A DNA stretch of 64,000 bases from Frankia umida (GTDB taxonomy: Bacteria > Actinomycetota > Actinomycetes > Frankiales > Frankiaceae): positions 124,001 through 188,000 of the forward strand of contig NZ_JALKFT010000005.1 in the NCBI RefSeq assembly GCF_023242945.1, written 5' to 3'. This document shows positions 1 to 8,385 of this stretch, in pieces; position 1 is the stretch's first letter, and each line of letters begins with the position of its first letter. Position numbers and translations under genes: made by a program. The notes beneath the pieces were generated by a model that was given only the letters and a program-made list of their open reading frames with translations, did no database searches and was not told the origin of the DNA.

Positions 1-14
1 CGAAGTTACGGAGG

Positions 15-656
15 GTGATGGCGCTGGGAGGGGTGGCCTGGGGTGTGCGCGCGGGGTGCTGGCATCTGCATCCGCATCAGGTGCTCTCCGCCGAGGACTT
101 CGCGCCGGATCTGCCGCCGGGAGCACTGGTCTCGGTGGCGTGGCTGTTGGACGGGGCCGGCAGGGTGGTCGGCGGGGCGCTACCGCGTGGCAACCCGCAT
201 GGCGGGGCCTGGGGTAAGCGGGTCCTGCGCGGTGAGGGCATCTGGCCGGCGGAGATGTATCCGCCGGGCCGGGAGATCACCGCGGAGCTTGACCTGGTGG
301 AACCGGGCTCCGCCGCCGATCCGGCGCGCATCGTCGTCCACGGACCCCTGCATGACATCCCGGGCTTGGTCGACCAGCCCGGGTTACCCACCGCAGGCTG
401 GACGCGGATGGTCACCCGCCTGCGCCGTGACTCGCGGCGCATCCGGATTCAGGCCGGGGGGCGGACCTGGTGGATTCGGGCGTCGCGGATGTTCGGGGTG
501 CGGGTGGTCCGGGAGAACGGCGTGGACGTCTACTGCACCCGAGGCGGTCGGCAGGCGATGTTCAGCGCCGAGGCGGACGATCTCGACGTCAGCGTGGTGC
601 TGTTGACTCTCGGGTCGATCCCCAGCTCCACCTACGCGCCGATCCTTGGTTTCTGA
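15..656 (+). CDS. Hypothetical protein, possibly 5'-partial
   Basis: I do not recognise this protein of up to 213 residues. It is rich in Gly, Arg and Trp, with no signal peptide or clear membrane segment. The frame stays open to the left edge, so the true start may lie outside the window. GTG at 15 or ATG at 18 sits only a few bases after a GGAGG, which is too close for an ordinary ribosome site. It converges on recR across about 100 bp of GC-rich repeats. Codon use looks like its neighbours, so it is probably a real gene. No function can be assigned. Confidence 0.6.
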   Translation: MMALGGVAWGVRAGCWHLHPHQVLSAEDFAPDLPPGALVSVAWLLDGAGRVVGGALPRGNPHGGAWGKRVLRGEGIWPAEMYPPGREITAELDLVEPGSAADPARIVVHGPLHDIPGLVDQPGLPTAGWTRMVTRLRRDSRRIRIQAGGRTWWIRASRMFGVRVVRENGVDVYCTRGGRQAMFSAEADDLDVSVVLLTLGSIPSSTYAPILGF

Positions 657-696
657 GCCCGCAGGGACGGTGCCAGAGCTCGAGCGGACAAGTGGC

Positions 697-736
697 GAGC
701 GGGCGAGCGGGCGAGCGGGCGTGCGGGCGGGCGGTC
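697..736. repeat. 8-bp tandem repeat between converging genes
   Basis: GAGCGGGC occurs three times head to tail at 697–720, followed by two degenerate copies to 736. It lies between the 3' ends of the first gene and recR. It may be simple slippage sequence. Confidence 0.7.
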
Positions 737-755
737 AGGCGGAGCTGGCGGGCGG

Positions 756-1355
756 TCAGGCGCCGACGACGCGGCGTCCCTCGAAGGCGCGGCCGAGTGT
801 GACCTCGTCGGCCCATTCCAGGTCACCGCCCATGGGCAGGCCGCTGGCCAGCCGGGTGACCCGCAGGCCCATCGGGCCGATCTGACGGGCCAGGTAGGAC
901 GCGGTCACCTCACCCTCGGTGTTCGGGTCGGTGGCGAGGATCAGCTCGGTGACGGAGCCGTCGGCGAGGCGGGCGATGAGCTCACGGATGTGCAGGTCGT
1001 CAGGGCCGACGCCGCCGATCGGGTTGATCGCCCCGCCGAGCACGTGATAGCGGCCGCGGAACTCGCGGGTCCGCTCGATCGCGACGACGTCCTTGGGTTC
1101 CTCGACCACGCAGATGAGGCTCTGGTCGCGGCGAGGATCGGCGCAGATCCTGCACAGTTCGGCCTGGGCCACGTTGAAGCAGCTCCGGCAGAACCGGACC
1201 TTCTCCTTGACCTCGGTGAGCACCGCCGCCAGGCGACGGACGTCCACCGGGTCGGCGGCCAGCAGGTGGAACGCGATCCGCTGGGCGCTCTTCGGGCCTA
1301 TGCCGGGCAGCCGCCCAAGCTCGTCGATGAGATCCTGGACGACGCCCTCGTACAT
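756..1355 (-). CDS. recR: Recombination mediator RecR
   Basis: RecR acts with RecF and RecO to load RecA on gapped single-stranded DNA. The 199-residue product has the usual family length. An N-terminal helix-hairpin-helix is visible (LGRLPGIGPKSAQRIAFHLL). Next comes a four-cysteine zinc site (CRSCFNVAQAELCRIC, about residues 56–71) and then a Toprim domain with VVEEPKD and the TDPNTEGE motif. The ATG at 1355 gives the canonical MYEGVVQDLIDELGRLPG start. It lies 34 bp downstream of the YbaB-family gene, and dnaX precedes that. This dnaX–ybaB–recR order is common in bacteria and supports co-transcription. Confidence 0.97.
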   Translation of the reverse strand: MYEGVVQDLIDELGRLPGIGPKSAQRIAFHLLAADPVDVRRLAAVLTEVKEKVRFCRSCFNVAQAELCRICADPRRDQSLICVVEEPKDVVAIERTREFRGRYHVLGGAINPIGGVGPDDLHIRELIARLADGSVTELILATDPNTEGEVTASYLARQIGPMGLRVTRLASGLPMGGDLEWADEVTLGRAFEGRRVVGA

Positions 1356-1389
1356 CGGTGCTCCTGTCCGTCAGCGCCGGCGTGGCGAC

Positions 1390-1929
1390 CTAGCGTGGAG
1401 TCTGGCCACCGGAGGCGGGCCGCGGATCGCCACCGGCAGCGCTGCCGCCGCCGGTACCGCCGCCACCCGCACCGCCGCCGAACAGTTCGCCCAGGGCGCC
1501 GAGGTCACCCAGCCCACCCAGGGCACCCGGAGCACGTGGCGTGCCCGGCGCGCTCGGAGCGCCGAAGGGGCTGCCCGCGGCACCTGGTCCGCCGAGGCCA
1601 CCGGTGATGGAGCCCATGCGCTCGGCGGCGAGCCGGTGGGCGTTGGTGGTCGCGTCCCGCACCGCGGCGAGGATCAGGTCGGCGAGGGTCTCGGTGTCCT
1701 CCGGGTCGACCGCCTCGCGGCTGATCGTCAGATCGACCAGTTCGCCGCCGCCGTTGACGGTCGCCCTGACCAGGCCGCCGCCGGAGCTCCCGTCCACCCG
1801 GGCGTCCGCGAGCTCCTCCTGGGCGGACAGCAGTGCGGCCTGCATCTGCTGTGCCTGCTGGAAGATCTGCCCCAGCGCGAAGCCACCGGCTTCGCCCGCG
1901 TCACCGACGGGAATCTGCGGGTTCGACAT
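1390..1929 (-). CDS. YbaB/EbfC family nucleoid-associated protein
   Basis: A small DNA-binding protein of the YbaB/EbfC family, which coats DNA as a dimer. The core is residues 15–115: a helix rich in Gln (GQIFQQAQQMQAALLSAQEE), a short hairpin (GGGLVRATVNGGGELVDLTI) and a C-terminal helix. The remaining 60 or so residues form a Gly/Pro/Ala-rich tail, making it longer (179 residues) than the usual 100–110. Such tails are common in actinobacterial members. It lies between dnaX and recR in the same orientation, as is typical. The family is clear; the role of the tail is unknown. Confidence 0.92.
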   Translation of the reverse strand: MSNPQIPVGDAGEAGGFALGQIFQQAQQMQAALLSAQEELADARVDGSSGGGLVRATVNGGGELVDLTISREAVDPEDTETLADLILAAVRDATTNAHRLAAERMGSITGGLGGPGAAGSPFGAPSAPGTPRAPGALGGLGDLGALGELFGGGAGGGGTGGGSAAGGDPRPASGGQTPR

Positions 1930-1982
1930 ATCCCCGAGCCTACTGTGCTCGGCGGTCCGCTCCCGACCGACGGCCCACCCGA

Positions 1983-4889
1983 TCAGGAGGTCGGGGTCTG
2001 TTCGAGGACGGTCGCTCCGAGCCCCGTGCGCAGCAGGGACATCGCGGCCTCCTCACCGCCGCGCGGACCGCCCGCCTGCTGCGGGATGTCCTCGTCGTCG
2101 AAGGGCGGCTCGTCCATGATGGGCGGCCGCTGACCGGTGTCGAACGCGTCGCCGCCGCCCACGGTCGCTGGCCCTGAGGCTGCTCCGGGACGTCCCGCGG
2201 CGAAGGTGTTCCCGTTGCCCGCGACCGCGGCGCCGTTGGTGTTTCCCCAGGCTGGGGCGGCTGCGCGGGGCACCGTCCCATCGGGTCCGCCCGTCCCACC
2301 GGGTCCGCTTCCGCCCGGACCGCCCGGTCGGGGAGCCGGCGGCGGGTCGTCCTGGCCACCGCCGGTATGGACGATGGTGCTGGTGCGGCCCTGCACCGCA
2401 CCGGCGTTCGCGGGATCGATGGCCGCCGCGTTCACCGCGGCCGCCTGTCCGAGCCCAAAGCCGCCGGCCTCACCCGTCGCGGCGACGCCCCACGTACCGG
2501 AACTTCCGCCGGAACCGTTCGGCACGGAACCGTTCGGCACGGAACCGTTCGGCACGGAACCGTTTGGCACGGCAGCGCCCTGGACGGCACCACCCTCGTC
2601 CCGGCCGCCCCAGGCAGGTGGCGATGTCGGCGTGCCCGCCGACGGGGGACGACCGAAGTCCTGACTGGCCGCGGCGCCCTGCCACTCTCCGGCGGTGGGC
2701 TGGCTGGGCTGACCGGGGCCGGGGGGATAGCCCGATCCGGGGGGGTGGGCAGGCCCGGCGGGTTGGCCCGATCCGTTGACGTGGCCTGCTCCGGACGGGG
2801 CCGTGCTGTCCGGATGGCCACCGCCCATGGCCACCGGGGGGGACGGTGGGGCGCCGCCGAACCCCGCGGCAGGGGACCCCGAAGCACCCGAAGGCGCCGG
2901 GGAGCCACCCCAGCTGGTCACGGTGCCCGGGCCGGTACCGCCGTGGCCTGCGCCGCCGTAGCCACCGGCGCCTCCGCCGTAGCCGCCGCCTGGGGGAGCG
3001 GGTGGTGGTCCGCCGGGACGTCCGCCGCCTCGTCCCGCGGGCGAACCACCGGCTGGCGCGACACTGACCCGCCAGCTCCCACCGACCTCTTCGGCCAGGG
3101 CGGCGCAGAACACCTCGGCGTTGTTGCCCTGCCCGAACATCCGACCCATCGGTTGGCTGGCGAACGCGAGGATGACCTCGTCCCCACGCACGTCGGCGAC
3201 GCTGGCATGGTCCTTGAGGATCGCGTGGGTCTTGCGACTGCGCTGCGCGGCCCGGCCGAGGACGGCGTCCCACCGCGTCCGCAGCCCCGCCGCGTCAATC
3301 CGCCCGCCACCGCCCGCGCTGCCACTGCCCGCACCGGCATAACCACCGGTCATGCCGGTCGCGGCCGCCGATCCGTACCCTCCGGTCGGGCTGGCCACCG
3401 GAGCCCATCCACCGGGACCCTGGACGGCCGGACCAGGACGGACCGGGCCGGCCATCGCCGGAGCGCCGACAACCCCCGGCCCGCCCGGAATCCCGTGCCC
3501 GCCTGGCGCCCCGGCACCTTCGGACATCCCCTCCGGGACGTGCTGCCCGGCTGGGCCGGGCTGCTGCTGCCAAGCCGGGCCCTGCGGATCGACGGGAGGG
3601 CCGGCGGGGGTGGGGCGGCGCGGGTCGGGCGGGGGAGCGGCCGCCGCGTGGGCGGGGGGCTGGGCATGGGCGGTCGTGGCCGTGGGCGGGGGGCCTGCGG
3701 GCAGCGCGTCGTGGGACGGCAGGTGGCCGTCGAAGGCGGGGCGCCGTTCGAGTCGTTCGAGCCTGGTCAGCAGGGCCGCGGGATCGGTGGCGGCGGTGGG
3801 GAGCAGGGCGCGGGCCAGGATGAGTTCGAGCATGAGCCGCGGGCTGGTGGTGCCGCGCATCTCGATGAGGCCGGCGTGCAGCACGTCCGCGGTGCGGGAG
3901 AGCTCCGCCGGACCGACGGAGGTGGCCTGGGCGCGCATCCGGTCGACCTGGTCGGGGGAGAAGGACTCGAGCAGGCCGCGGTCGGCGGCGTCGGGGACGG
4001 CCGCCATCACGATCAGGTCACGGAACCGGTCGAGCAGGTCGAGGGCGAAACGCCGCGGATCGTGCCCGGCGGAGACGACCTTGTCGACCACGGTGAACAG
4101 GGCCGCGCCGTCCCGGCGGGCCAGCGCGTCGACCGTTTCGTCGAGCAGGACGCCGTCGGTCATGCCGAGCAGCGTCACTGCCCGCTCGTAGTGCAGGCCG
4201 TCATCATCGGCGCCGGCGAGCAGCTGGTCGAGCACGGACAGCGAATCACGCACCGAACCGGCGCCGGCCCGCACGATCAGCGGCAGCACCGTCGGGTCGA
4301 CCGGCACCCCCTCCTGCTGGCAGATCGACGCCAGATGCTCACGCAGCACCGCCGGCGGCACGAGCCGGAAGGCGTAGTGGTGCGTGCGGGAGCGGATCGT
4401 CGGCAGGACCTTGTCCGGCTCGGTGGTGGCGAACACGAACTTCAGGTACGGCGGAGGTTCCTCGACGACCTTCAGCAGCGCGTTGAACGCCGCCGCCGTC
4501 ACCATGTGCGCCTCGTCCACCACGAAGACCTTGAACCGGGCGGACGCCGGCGCGAAGAACGCCCGTTCGCGCAGGTCACGGGCATCATCGACGAGGCCGT
4601 GGGAGGCGGCGTCGATCTCGGTGACGTCCATCGACGACCCGGTGCGGATGCCGACGCACTCGTCGCACACCCCACACGGCTCCGGTGTGGGCCCGTGGAC
4701 GCAGTTCAGCGAGGCGGCGAGGATGCGCGCCGAGGACGTCTTGCCGCAGCCCCGCGGGCCGCTGAACAGGTAGGCGTGGTGCAGCCGGCCCGTCGACAGG
4801 GCTCTGCGCAGCGCGTCGGTCACGTGCGCCTGCCCGACGATCTGGGCGAAGGTCGCGGGACGGTACCGGTTGTACAGCGCTGCGCTCAC
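1983..4889 (-). CDS. dnaX: DNA polymerase III subunit gamma/tau (DnaX)
   Basis: Clamp-loader ATPase subunit of the replicative polymerase. Residues 1–370 are the conserved AAA+ part. They contain Walker A GPRGCGKTSSA (about 44–54), a zinc module with four cysteines (CVHGPTPEPCGVCDEC), Walker B FVVDEAHM, and the sensor/arginine-finger stretch ATTEPDKVLPTIRSR. The conserved gamma/tau domain III follows. The C-terminal half of the 968 residues is a long Gly/Pro/Ala-rich linker, carrying a four-copy VPNGS repeat. A short tau-like segment lies around residues 540–620. The ATG at 4889 gives the expected MSAALYNRYRP start. Upstream lie the SRP RNA and tRNA-Ser; downstream are the ybaB-like gene and recR. 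Confidence 0.96.
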   Translation of the reverse strand: MSAALYNRYRPATFAQIVGQAHVTDALRRALSTGRLHHAYLFSGPRGCGKTSSARILAASLNCVHGPTPEPCGVCDECVGIRTGSSMDVTEIDAASHGLVDDARDLRERAFFAPASARFKVFVVDEAHMVTAAAFNALLKVVEEPPPYLKFVFATTEPDKVLPTIRSRTHHYAFRLVPPAVLREHLASICQQEGVPVDPTVLPLIVRAGAGSVRDSLSVLDQLLAGADDDGLHYERAVTLLGMTDGVLLDETVDALARRDGAALFTVVDKVVSAGHDPRRFALDLLDRFRDLIVMAAVPDAADRGLLESFSPDQVDRMRAQATSVGPAELSRTADVLHAGLIEMRGTTSPRLMLELILARALLPTAATDPAALLTRLERLERRPAFDGHLPSHDALPAGPPPTATTAHAQPPAHAAAAPPPDPRRPTPAGPPVDPQGPAWQQQPGPAGQHVPEGMSEGAGAPGGHGIPGGPGVVGAPAMAGPVRPGPAVQGPGGWAPVASPTGGYGSAAATGMTGGYAGAGSGSAGGGGRIDAAGLRTRWDAVLGRAAQRSRKTHAILKDHASVADVRGDEVILAFASQPMGRMFGQGNNAEVFCAALAEEVGGSWRVSVAPAGGSPAGRGGGRPGGPPPAPPGGGYGGGAGGYGGAGHGGTGPGTVTSWGGSPAPSGASGSPAAGFGGAPPSPPVAMGGGHPDSTAPSGAGHVNGSGQPAGPAHPPGSGYPPGPGQPSQPTAGEWQGAAASQDFGRPPSAGTPTSPPAWGGRDEGGAVQGAAVPNGSVPNGSVPNGSVPNGSGGSSGTWGVAATGEAGGFGLGQAAAVNAAAIDPANAGAVQGRTSTIVHTGGGQDDPPPAPRPGGPGGSGPGGTGGPDGTVPRAAAPAWGNTNGAAVAGNGNTFAAGRPGAASGPATVGGGDAFDTGQRPPIMDEPPFDDEDIPQQAGGPRGGEEAAMSLLRTGLGATVLEQTPTS
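2511..2570. repeat. 15-bp in-frame tandem repeat in dnaX
   Basis: Four copies of a 15-bp unit (plus strand GGAACCGTTCGGCAC, the last with one change) encode a VPNGS pentapeptide series in the disordered DnaX linker. The period keeps the frame, so copy number could vary without disrupting the protein. Confidence 0.9.
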
Positions 4890-4930
4890 TGGCCTGCTCC
4901 ACGTGCTCGTCGAGAAGATCGGCGAAACGA

Positions 4931-5025
4931 GGGGACCCCCCGCACACCCGCCAGAGCCCGCTTACCCTTGCTGCCTTCCGGCCCTGGGGGAGTTCACGAG
5001 GATAACGCCGCACGAGGGGTCTGCT
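4931..5025 (-). ncRNA. ffs: Signal recognition particle RNA, small bacterial type
   Basis: On the minus strand the apical segment GGCCGGAAGGCAGCAAGGG is the conserved Ffh-binding loop region of SRP RNA. Flanking bases pair into a long hairpin: ACCCCUCGUGC near the 5' end pairs (with G·U) with the UGUGCGGGGGGU stretch near the 3' end. The ends are estimated from this pairing. It stands between dnaX and tRNA-Ser, a usual place for ffs in actinobacteria. The RNA is not translated and forms the SRP with Ffh. Confidence 0.93.
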
Positions 5026-5129
5026 GGGCAGTCTAACCTGCCCAGGGCGATCATGGGCGCCGAGGTCCCCCCACCGTCCCACCGACCCCCCTGCCCACGG
5101 TCCGCCGACGATCAGATAGTCTCGTCAGC

Positions 5130-5217
5130 GGAGGATTCGCCTAGTGGCCTAGGGCGCACGCTTGGAAAGCGTGTTGGGGGCAACCCCTCGAGAGTTCGAA
5201 TCTCTCATCCTCCGCCA
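5130..5217 (+). tRNA. tRNA-Ser (anticodon GGA)
   Basis: The acceptor arm GGAGGAT (5130–5136) pairs with ATCCTCC (5207–5213). It is followed by discriminator G and an encoded CCA (5215–5217). The anticodon stem-loop CGCTTGGAAAGCG gives anticodon GGA, reading UCC/UCU. The long variable arm (GTTGGGGGCAACCCCTC region) is the class II feature expected of tRNA-Ser. The T loop contains GTTCGAATC. Confidence 0.97.
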
Positions 5218-5316
5218 GAGATGCCAGATTTTCGCATGGACGGCCTGGGTCAGATCCGGCAAGCTCGGAGGCCGTGGCTGCGGCTGCCCGCTGGCTAAGT
5301 CGGGGAGGTGCGTGGC

Positions 5317-5886
5317 GTGACCGCGGAGATGCTCCCGCCGGTCTGGATGCACCAGCAGATCACGGCGGAGTTCTACGACACTCTCTCCGAAGCGCAGACT
5401 CGGGATATCGAGATCGTGGACGGGATGGTGCTCATGGTCCCGAGTGCCTCGCTGCGGCACAACCGACTCGCCAAGAAGGTCGCGGTCGCGCTGGAGGCGG
5501 CGGGGGCACCGGAATGGTTCGCTGATCTCGACTTCGATGTGCGGCTCGGCGAGGTACCGCTCACCGTCCGCCGGCCGGACATCGTGGTTTACCGGGCCAG
5601 CGCCGTGCGCGATGCGCCGATGCGCCCGGAGAACATTCTGTTGGTCGGCGAGGTGGTGTCGCCGGGGTCGGAGACCACCGATCGACTGGTCAAACCCGAG
5701 CAGTACGCCGCGGCCGGCATCGCCTGGTACTGGCGGATCGAGCCTTCCACCGCGGGGGGTGTCCCGATCGTGCACACGTACCTGCTCGATCCTGCGGCTC
5801 GGGTCTACCGGGCCGGCGACGTCCACGCGGGCGTCATTGATGTCCTAGCCCCGTTCCGGCTGAGGGTCGATCTCACGCTTGCGTAG
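5317..5886 (+). CDS. Uma2 family protein (putative PD-(D/E)XK nuclease fold)
   Basis: Uma2-family proteins have a restriction-endonuclease-like fold and are abundant in actinobacteria and cyanobacteria; their role is poorly known. The signature is clear. After an EIVDGMV strand and a conserved H-N-R-L-A helix there is RRPDIVVYR with the metal-binding Asp. LLVGEVVSPGSETTDR then supplies the acidic residue and Ser/Asp, followed by KPEQYAAAGIAWYWRIEP. The start is taken at GTG 5317, because GGGGAGG at 5302–5308 is spaced eight bases from it. The earlier GTG at 5308 overlaps that site. The product is 189 residues. It stands alone just after tRNA-Ser, a frequent insertion position, but no attachment repeat was seen. 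Confidence 0.85.
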   Translation: MTAEMLPPVWMHQQITAEFYDTLSEAQTRDIEIVDGMVLMVPSASLRHNRLAKKVAVALEAAGAPEWFADLDFDVRLGEVPLTVRRPDIVVYRASAVRDAPMRPENILLVGEVVSPGSETTDRLVKPEQYAAAGIAWYWRIEPSTAGGVPIVHTYLLDPAARVYRAGDVHAGVIDVLAPFRLRVDLTLA

Positions 5887-5952
5887 CTCTCTGCGCGGGC
5901 AATGCCGAGGTGAGCGTGTCGGACCGGATCTCGGGTGCGGGAGGATGGCGGC

Positions 5953-6306
5953 ATGGAACGTGTGCTGGGCATCGGTGGGTGTTTTCTGCGGGCGGCCGAT
6001 CCGGCGGCCCTGGGCGCGTGGTACCGCGACCACCTGGGGTTGGACGCCGACGACCACGGTCTGTGGCAGCAGGAGGTCGGGCCGACGGTGTTCGCGACGT
6101 TCCCGGCCGACACCGACTATTTCGGGGCCGGCACCCAGCGGACGATGCTGAACTTCCGGGTTCGTGATCTGGATGCGATGCTCGCGCAGCTACGTGACAG
6201 GGGCGCGGAGGTCGTCCCCGAGACGCAGGACATGGATGGTGTCGGCCGGTTCGGCTGGGTCACCGATCCCGAGGGCAACCGGATCGAGCTCTGGCAGCCC
6301 GCCTGA
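5953..6306 (+). CDS. VOC superfamily protein (glyoxalase/dioxygenase fold)
   Basis: A 117-residue protein of the vicinal oxygen chelate superfamily. It carries two beta-alpha-beta-beta-beta modules: GCFLRAADPAALGAWYRDHLG near the N terminus, and LNFRVRDLDAMLAQLRDRG after residue 60. It ends with the typical TDPEGNRIELWQP, in which Glu is usually a metal ligand. The start is set at ATG 5953 behind CGGGAGG (5938–5944) with an eight-base gap. The substrate cannot be predicted. Members range from glyoxalase-like enzymes to drug-binding resistance proteins. Confidence 0.88.
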   Translation: MERVLGIGGCFLRAADPAALGAWYRDHLGLDADDHGLWQQEVGPTVFATFPADTDYFGAGTQRTMLNFRVRDLDAMLAQLRDRGAEVVPETQDMDGVGRFGWVTDPEGNRIELWQPA

Positions 6307-6370
6307 CCGCCCTACCTGACCATTCGCTGGCCGCACGGTGACCCGGCGCTGGCCCGCAGGGTCGACCGAG

Positions 6371-6961
6371 CTACTGCCCTTCGCCCATGGCCAGTTGTCG
6401 GGGGGACGCGGTCGCGGTGACCCATGCGGCGCGGGTGAGGGCGTAGATGTTGCGGGGTTCGCCGGAGCGGTCAACGGGGCCTTCGGCGAGGCGCAGGCCG
6501 AGCTTTTCGGCGACGCGGATCGAGGCGCGGTTCTCCGGGTGAATGATGGAGATCAGTCGGTCGCGGCCGAGGGCGGTGAAGGCGAACTCGACGGCGGCCT
6601 GGGCACCCTCGGTGGCGATGCCCTCGCCCCAGCGGTCATGGCGGACGGTCCAGGCGACCTCGCAACCCGGCCAGTCGGGTTCCTCATACAGACCGACCCG
6701 GCCGAGGAACTCGCCGGACTGTCGCTCCTCGATGATCCACATGCCGAAGTGGTTCAGCGCCCAGTGACCGATCTGGAAAGCGGTCATGTTCCACACGCCG
6801 CTTTCTCGGGATGGCGACGTCGTATACCGCGACATCTCTGGATGTAAGGCCATCCGAAGGTAGGGCTGCACGTCGTCCAGCCGCCAGCCGCGCAGGACGA
6901 GCCGTTCGGTCAGAACAGTGGGAATGGTGACGGTTTCGGGACGTCCGAACTCCAGTGTCAT
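6371..6961 (-). CDS. GNAT N-acetyltransferase, RimJ/RimL type
   Basis: A 196-residue acetyltransferase of the RimJ/RimL-like GNAT group, which uses acetyl-CoA. Visible features are TERLVLRGWRLDDVQPYLRM at the N terminus, the central strand GEFLGRVGLYEEPDW, and the acyl-CoA loop around RHDRWGEGIATEGAQAA (Q/RxxGxA-like). The C-terminal segment SIIHPENRASIRVAEKLGL is typical. It follows the XRE regulator with 13 bp between, so the two may share a transcript. A paralogue with the same N-terminal plan lies at 56253–56972 on the other flank of the siderophore locus. The substrate is unknown. Confidence 0.88.
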   Translation of the reverse strand: MTLEFGRPETVTIPTVLTERLVLRGWRLDDVQPYLRMALHPEMSRYTTSPSRESGVWNMTAFQIGHWALNHFGMWIIEERQSGEFLGRVGLYEEPDWPGCEVAWTVRHDRWGEGIATEGAQAAVEFAFTALGRDRLISIIHPENRASIRVAEKLGLRLAEGPVDRSGEPRNIYALTRAAWVTATASPRQLAMGEGQ

Positions 6962-6974
6962 GGCGACTCCAGTG

Positions 6975-8204
6975 TCAGGGGGCGTTTCCCGGTAGGGAGA
7001 GGCGAGATCGGTGGACGAGTGCGTCCAGGCCGCGTACGTCGGGATCGGACGCCCACGGACCGAGATCCCGCACCACCCTGCTTACCGCAGCCACGACGGT
7101 GGCTGACAGATGGCCCTCCGGAACGCAGACGGCGGCGCGGCTCGCGGCCACGGCGGCGGCCGGGTCCGGTCGGTCGCCCAGCAGATGACCGGATGCCAGA
7201 CACAGATAGGCATGGCCACGTTCCTCGTGGGTGTGGGGATCGGTGAGCTCGACGGCCCGGCGGGCCTGCGCTCTGGCCTCGGCGCCGTCGCGCAGCCCGA
7301 CGGCGCACACAGCGGCGAACATCGCAGCCGAACCGGCGGTGAACGGGGACGATCCCGGTTGCGGTGCGGCGCTCGCCTCGACGGCGGCGTTCATGTCCGC
7401 CAGAGCGTCGGCCGTCTCGTGGTCACGGCCGAGGCGCGCGTGGCCACGTGCCTCGTAGGCGGCCAGCCGGGCGGCCAGATAGGGCGGGGCGTCCCGGCGG
7501 GCACGGGCGGCGGTGCTGGCGGCCTCGTCCCATCGTTGCGTGTAGTAGGAGATGCTGGAACGCAGCGCGGCCAGTGAACCGAGCAGCATCCCGTCGCCGA
7601 TCTGCGCGGCATACCGGTCGGAGAGGTCGGCGAAGCGGCGGGCATCCCGGTAGTGGCCGCCGGTGAAGGCCAGCCGGCCGAGGTAGTAGGCGAGCTGCCC
7701 GCCGAGCAGGGTGGCCCGCTGGCTGTCGGTCACGTTCAGCCGGTTGTCGAGCATCGCCTCGACCTGATGCCAACGCCTGGCGATCTCGGCGATCAGCACC
7801 GGCCGGGGCGTCGTGTCGAATCCCGCGGCGATGTCGGTGACGTCGTCCTCGAGTTCGCCAAGGGTCGGCGCGGTGGCACTCGTATCGATCCGGTTGGTCG
7901 TCTCGAAGGCAAGCGCGGACAGCGCCGCGAGCTGAACGAGCTTGCGCCTGTCCGTCGGATCCTCCCTGGGTCCGTTCCCTGACGCATCCAGTCGCGCCTG
8001 CCAGGTGGCGAGTTCGCCGCCGGTCTGCCAGTAGCTGTCGAGAGCGGCACACAGCTCCGCGGACGGAAGTTCCCCGTTCTCGGCCTTGGATATCCGTGTG
8101 CGGTGAAACCCGATGCGTCGGCTCAGTACGTCCTGACTCATCCGACCACGAAGCTGTCGGATTCTTCGACCGAGTGCCGCGGTACTGCCCTCATCGTCGC
8201 CCAC
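6975..8204 (-). CDS. XRE-family helix-turn-helix regulator with TPR-like C terminus
   Basis: A 409-residue DNA-binding regulator. Residues 10–60 form an XRE helix-turn-helix: GRRIRQLRGRMSQDVLSRRI and then FHRTRISKAENGELPSAELC. The long C-terminal part is helical and Ala-rich with repeated paired helices (for example HYRDARRFADLSDRYAAQIG and ARRDAPPYLAARLAAYEARG), like tetratricopeptide sensor domains of actinobacterial regulators. GTG 8204 is used; GGGAGGAGC precedes it on the minus strand. It is divergent from the hypothetical gene at 8386 and upstream of a GNAT gene. Its targets are unknown, and nothing in the sequence ties it to the siderophore genes. Confidence 0.85.
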   Translation of the reverse strand: MGDDEGSTAALGRRIRQLRGRMSQDVLSRRIGFHRTRISKAENGELPSAELCAALDSYWQTGGELATWQARLDASGNGPREDPTDRRKLVQLAALSALAFETTNRIDTSATAPTLGELEDDVTDIAAGFDTTPRPVLIAEIARRWHQVEAMLDNRLNVTDSQRATLLGGQLAYYLGRLAFTGGHYRDARRFADLSDRYAAQIGDGMLLGSLAALRSSISYYTQRWDEAASTAARARRDAPPYLAARLAAYEARGHARLGRDHETADALADMNAAVEASAAPQPGSSPFTAGSAAMFAAVCAVGLRDGAEARAQARRAVELTDPHTHEERGHAYLCLASGHLLGDRPDPAAAVAASRAAVCVPEGHLSATVVAAVSRVVRDLGPWASDPDVRGLDALVHRSRLSLPGNAP

Positions 8205-8385
8205 CGCTGCCGCTCCTCCCGGTTACGCCCGGAACAGGGCACACTCCGCGCACGATGCGGCACATCGCACAGCACAGCACGGAACGTACGCACGCCTGGC
8301 GCCGTGTTCGTCACATCCGCAGACTTCACTTATCGGCAAGGTAACCGGAGCACCACGCGAATGGCCAGATTTCCGGGAGGGACAC

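Noticed and set aside
2367..5036. 889-codon open frame on the plus strand opposite dnaX
   Set aside because: It is the shadow of the GC-rich dnaX gene; no motif, no ribosome site, and it runs into the SRP RNA.
5130..5886. Integration of a mobile element at tRNA-Ser
   Set aside because: The Uma2 gene follows the tRNA, but no integrase and no repeat of the tRNA 3' end were found downstream.
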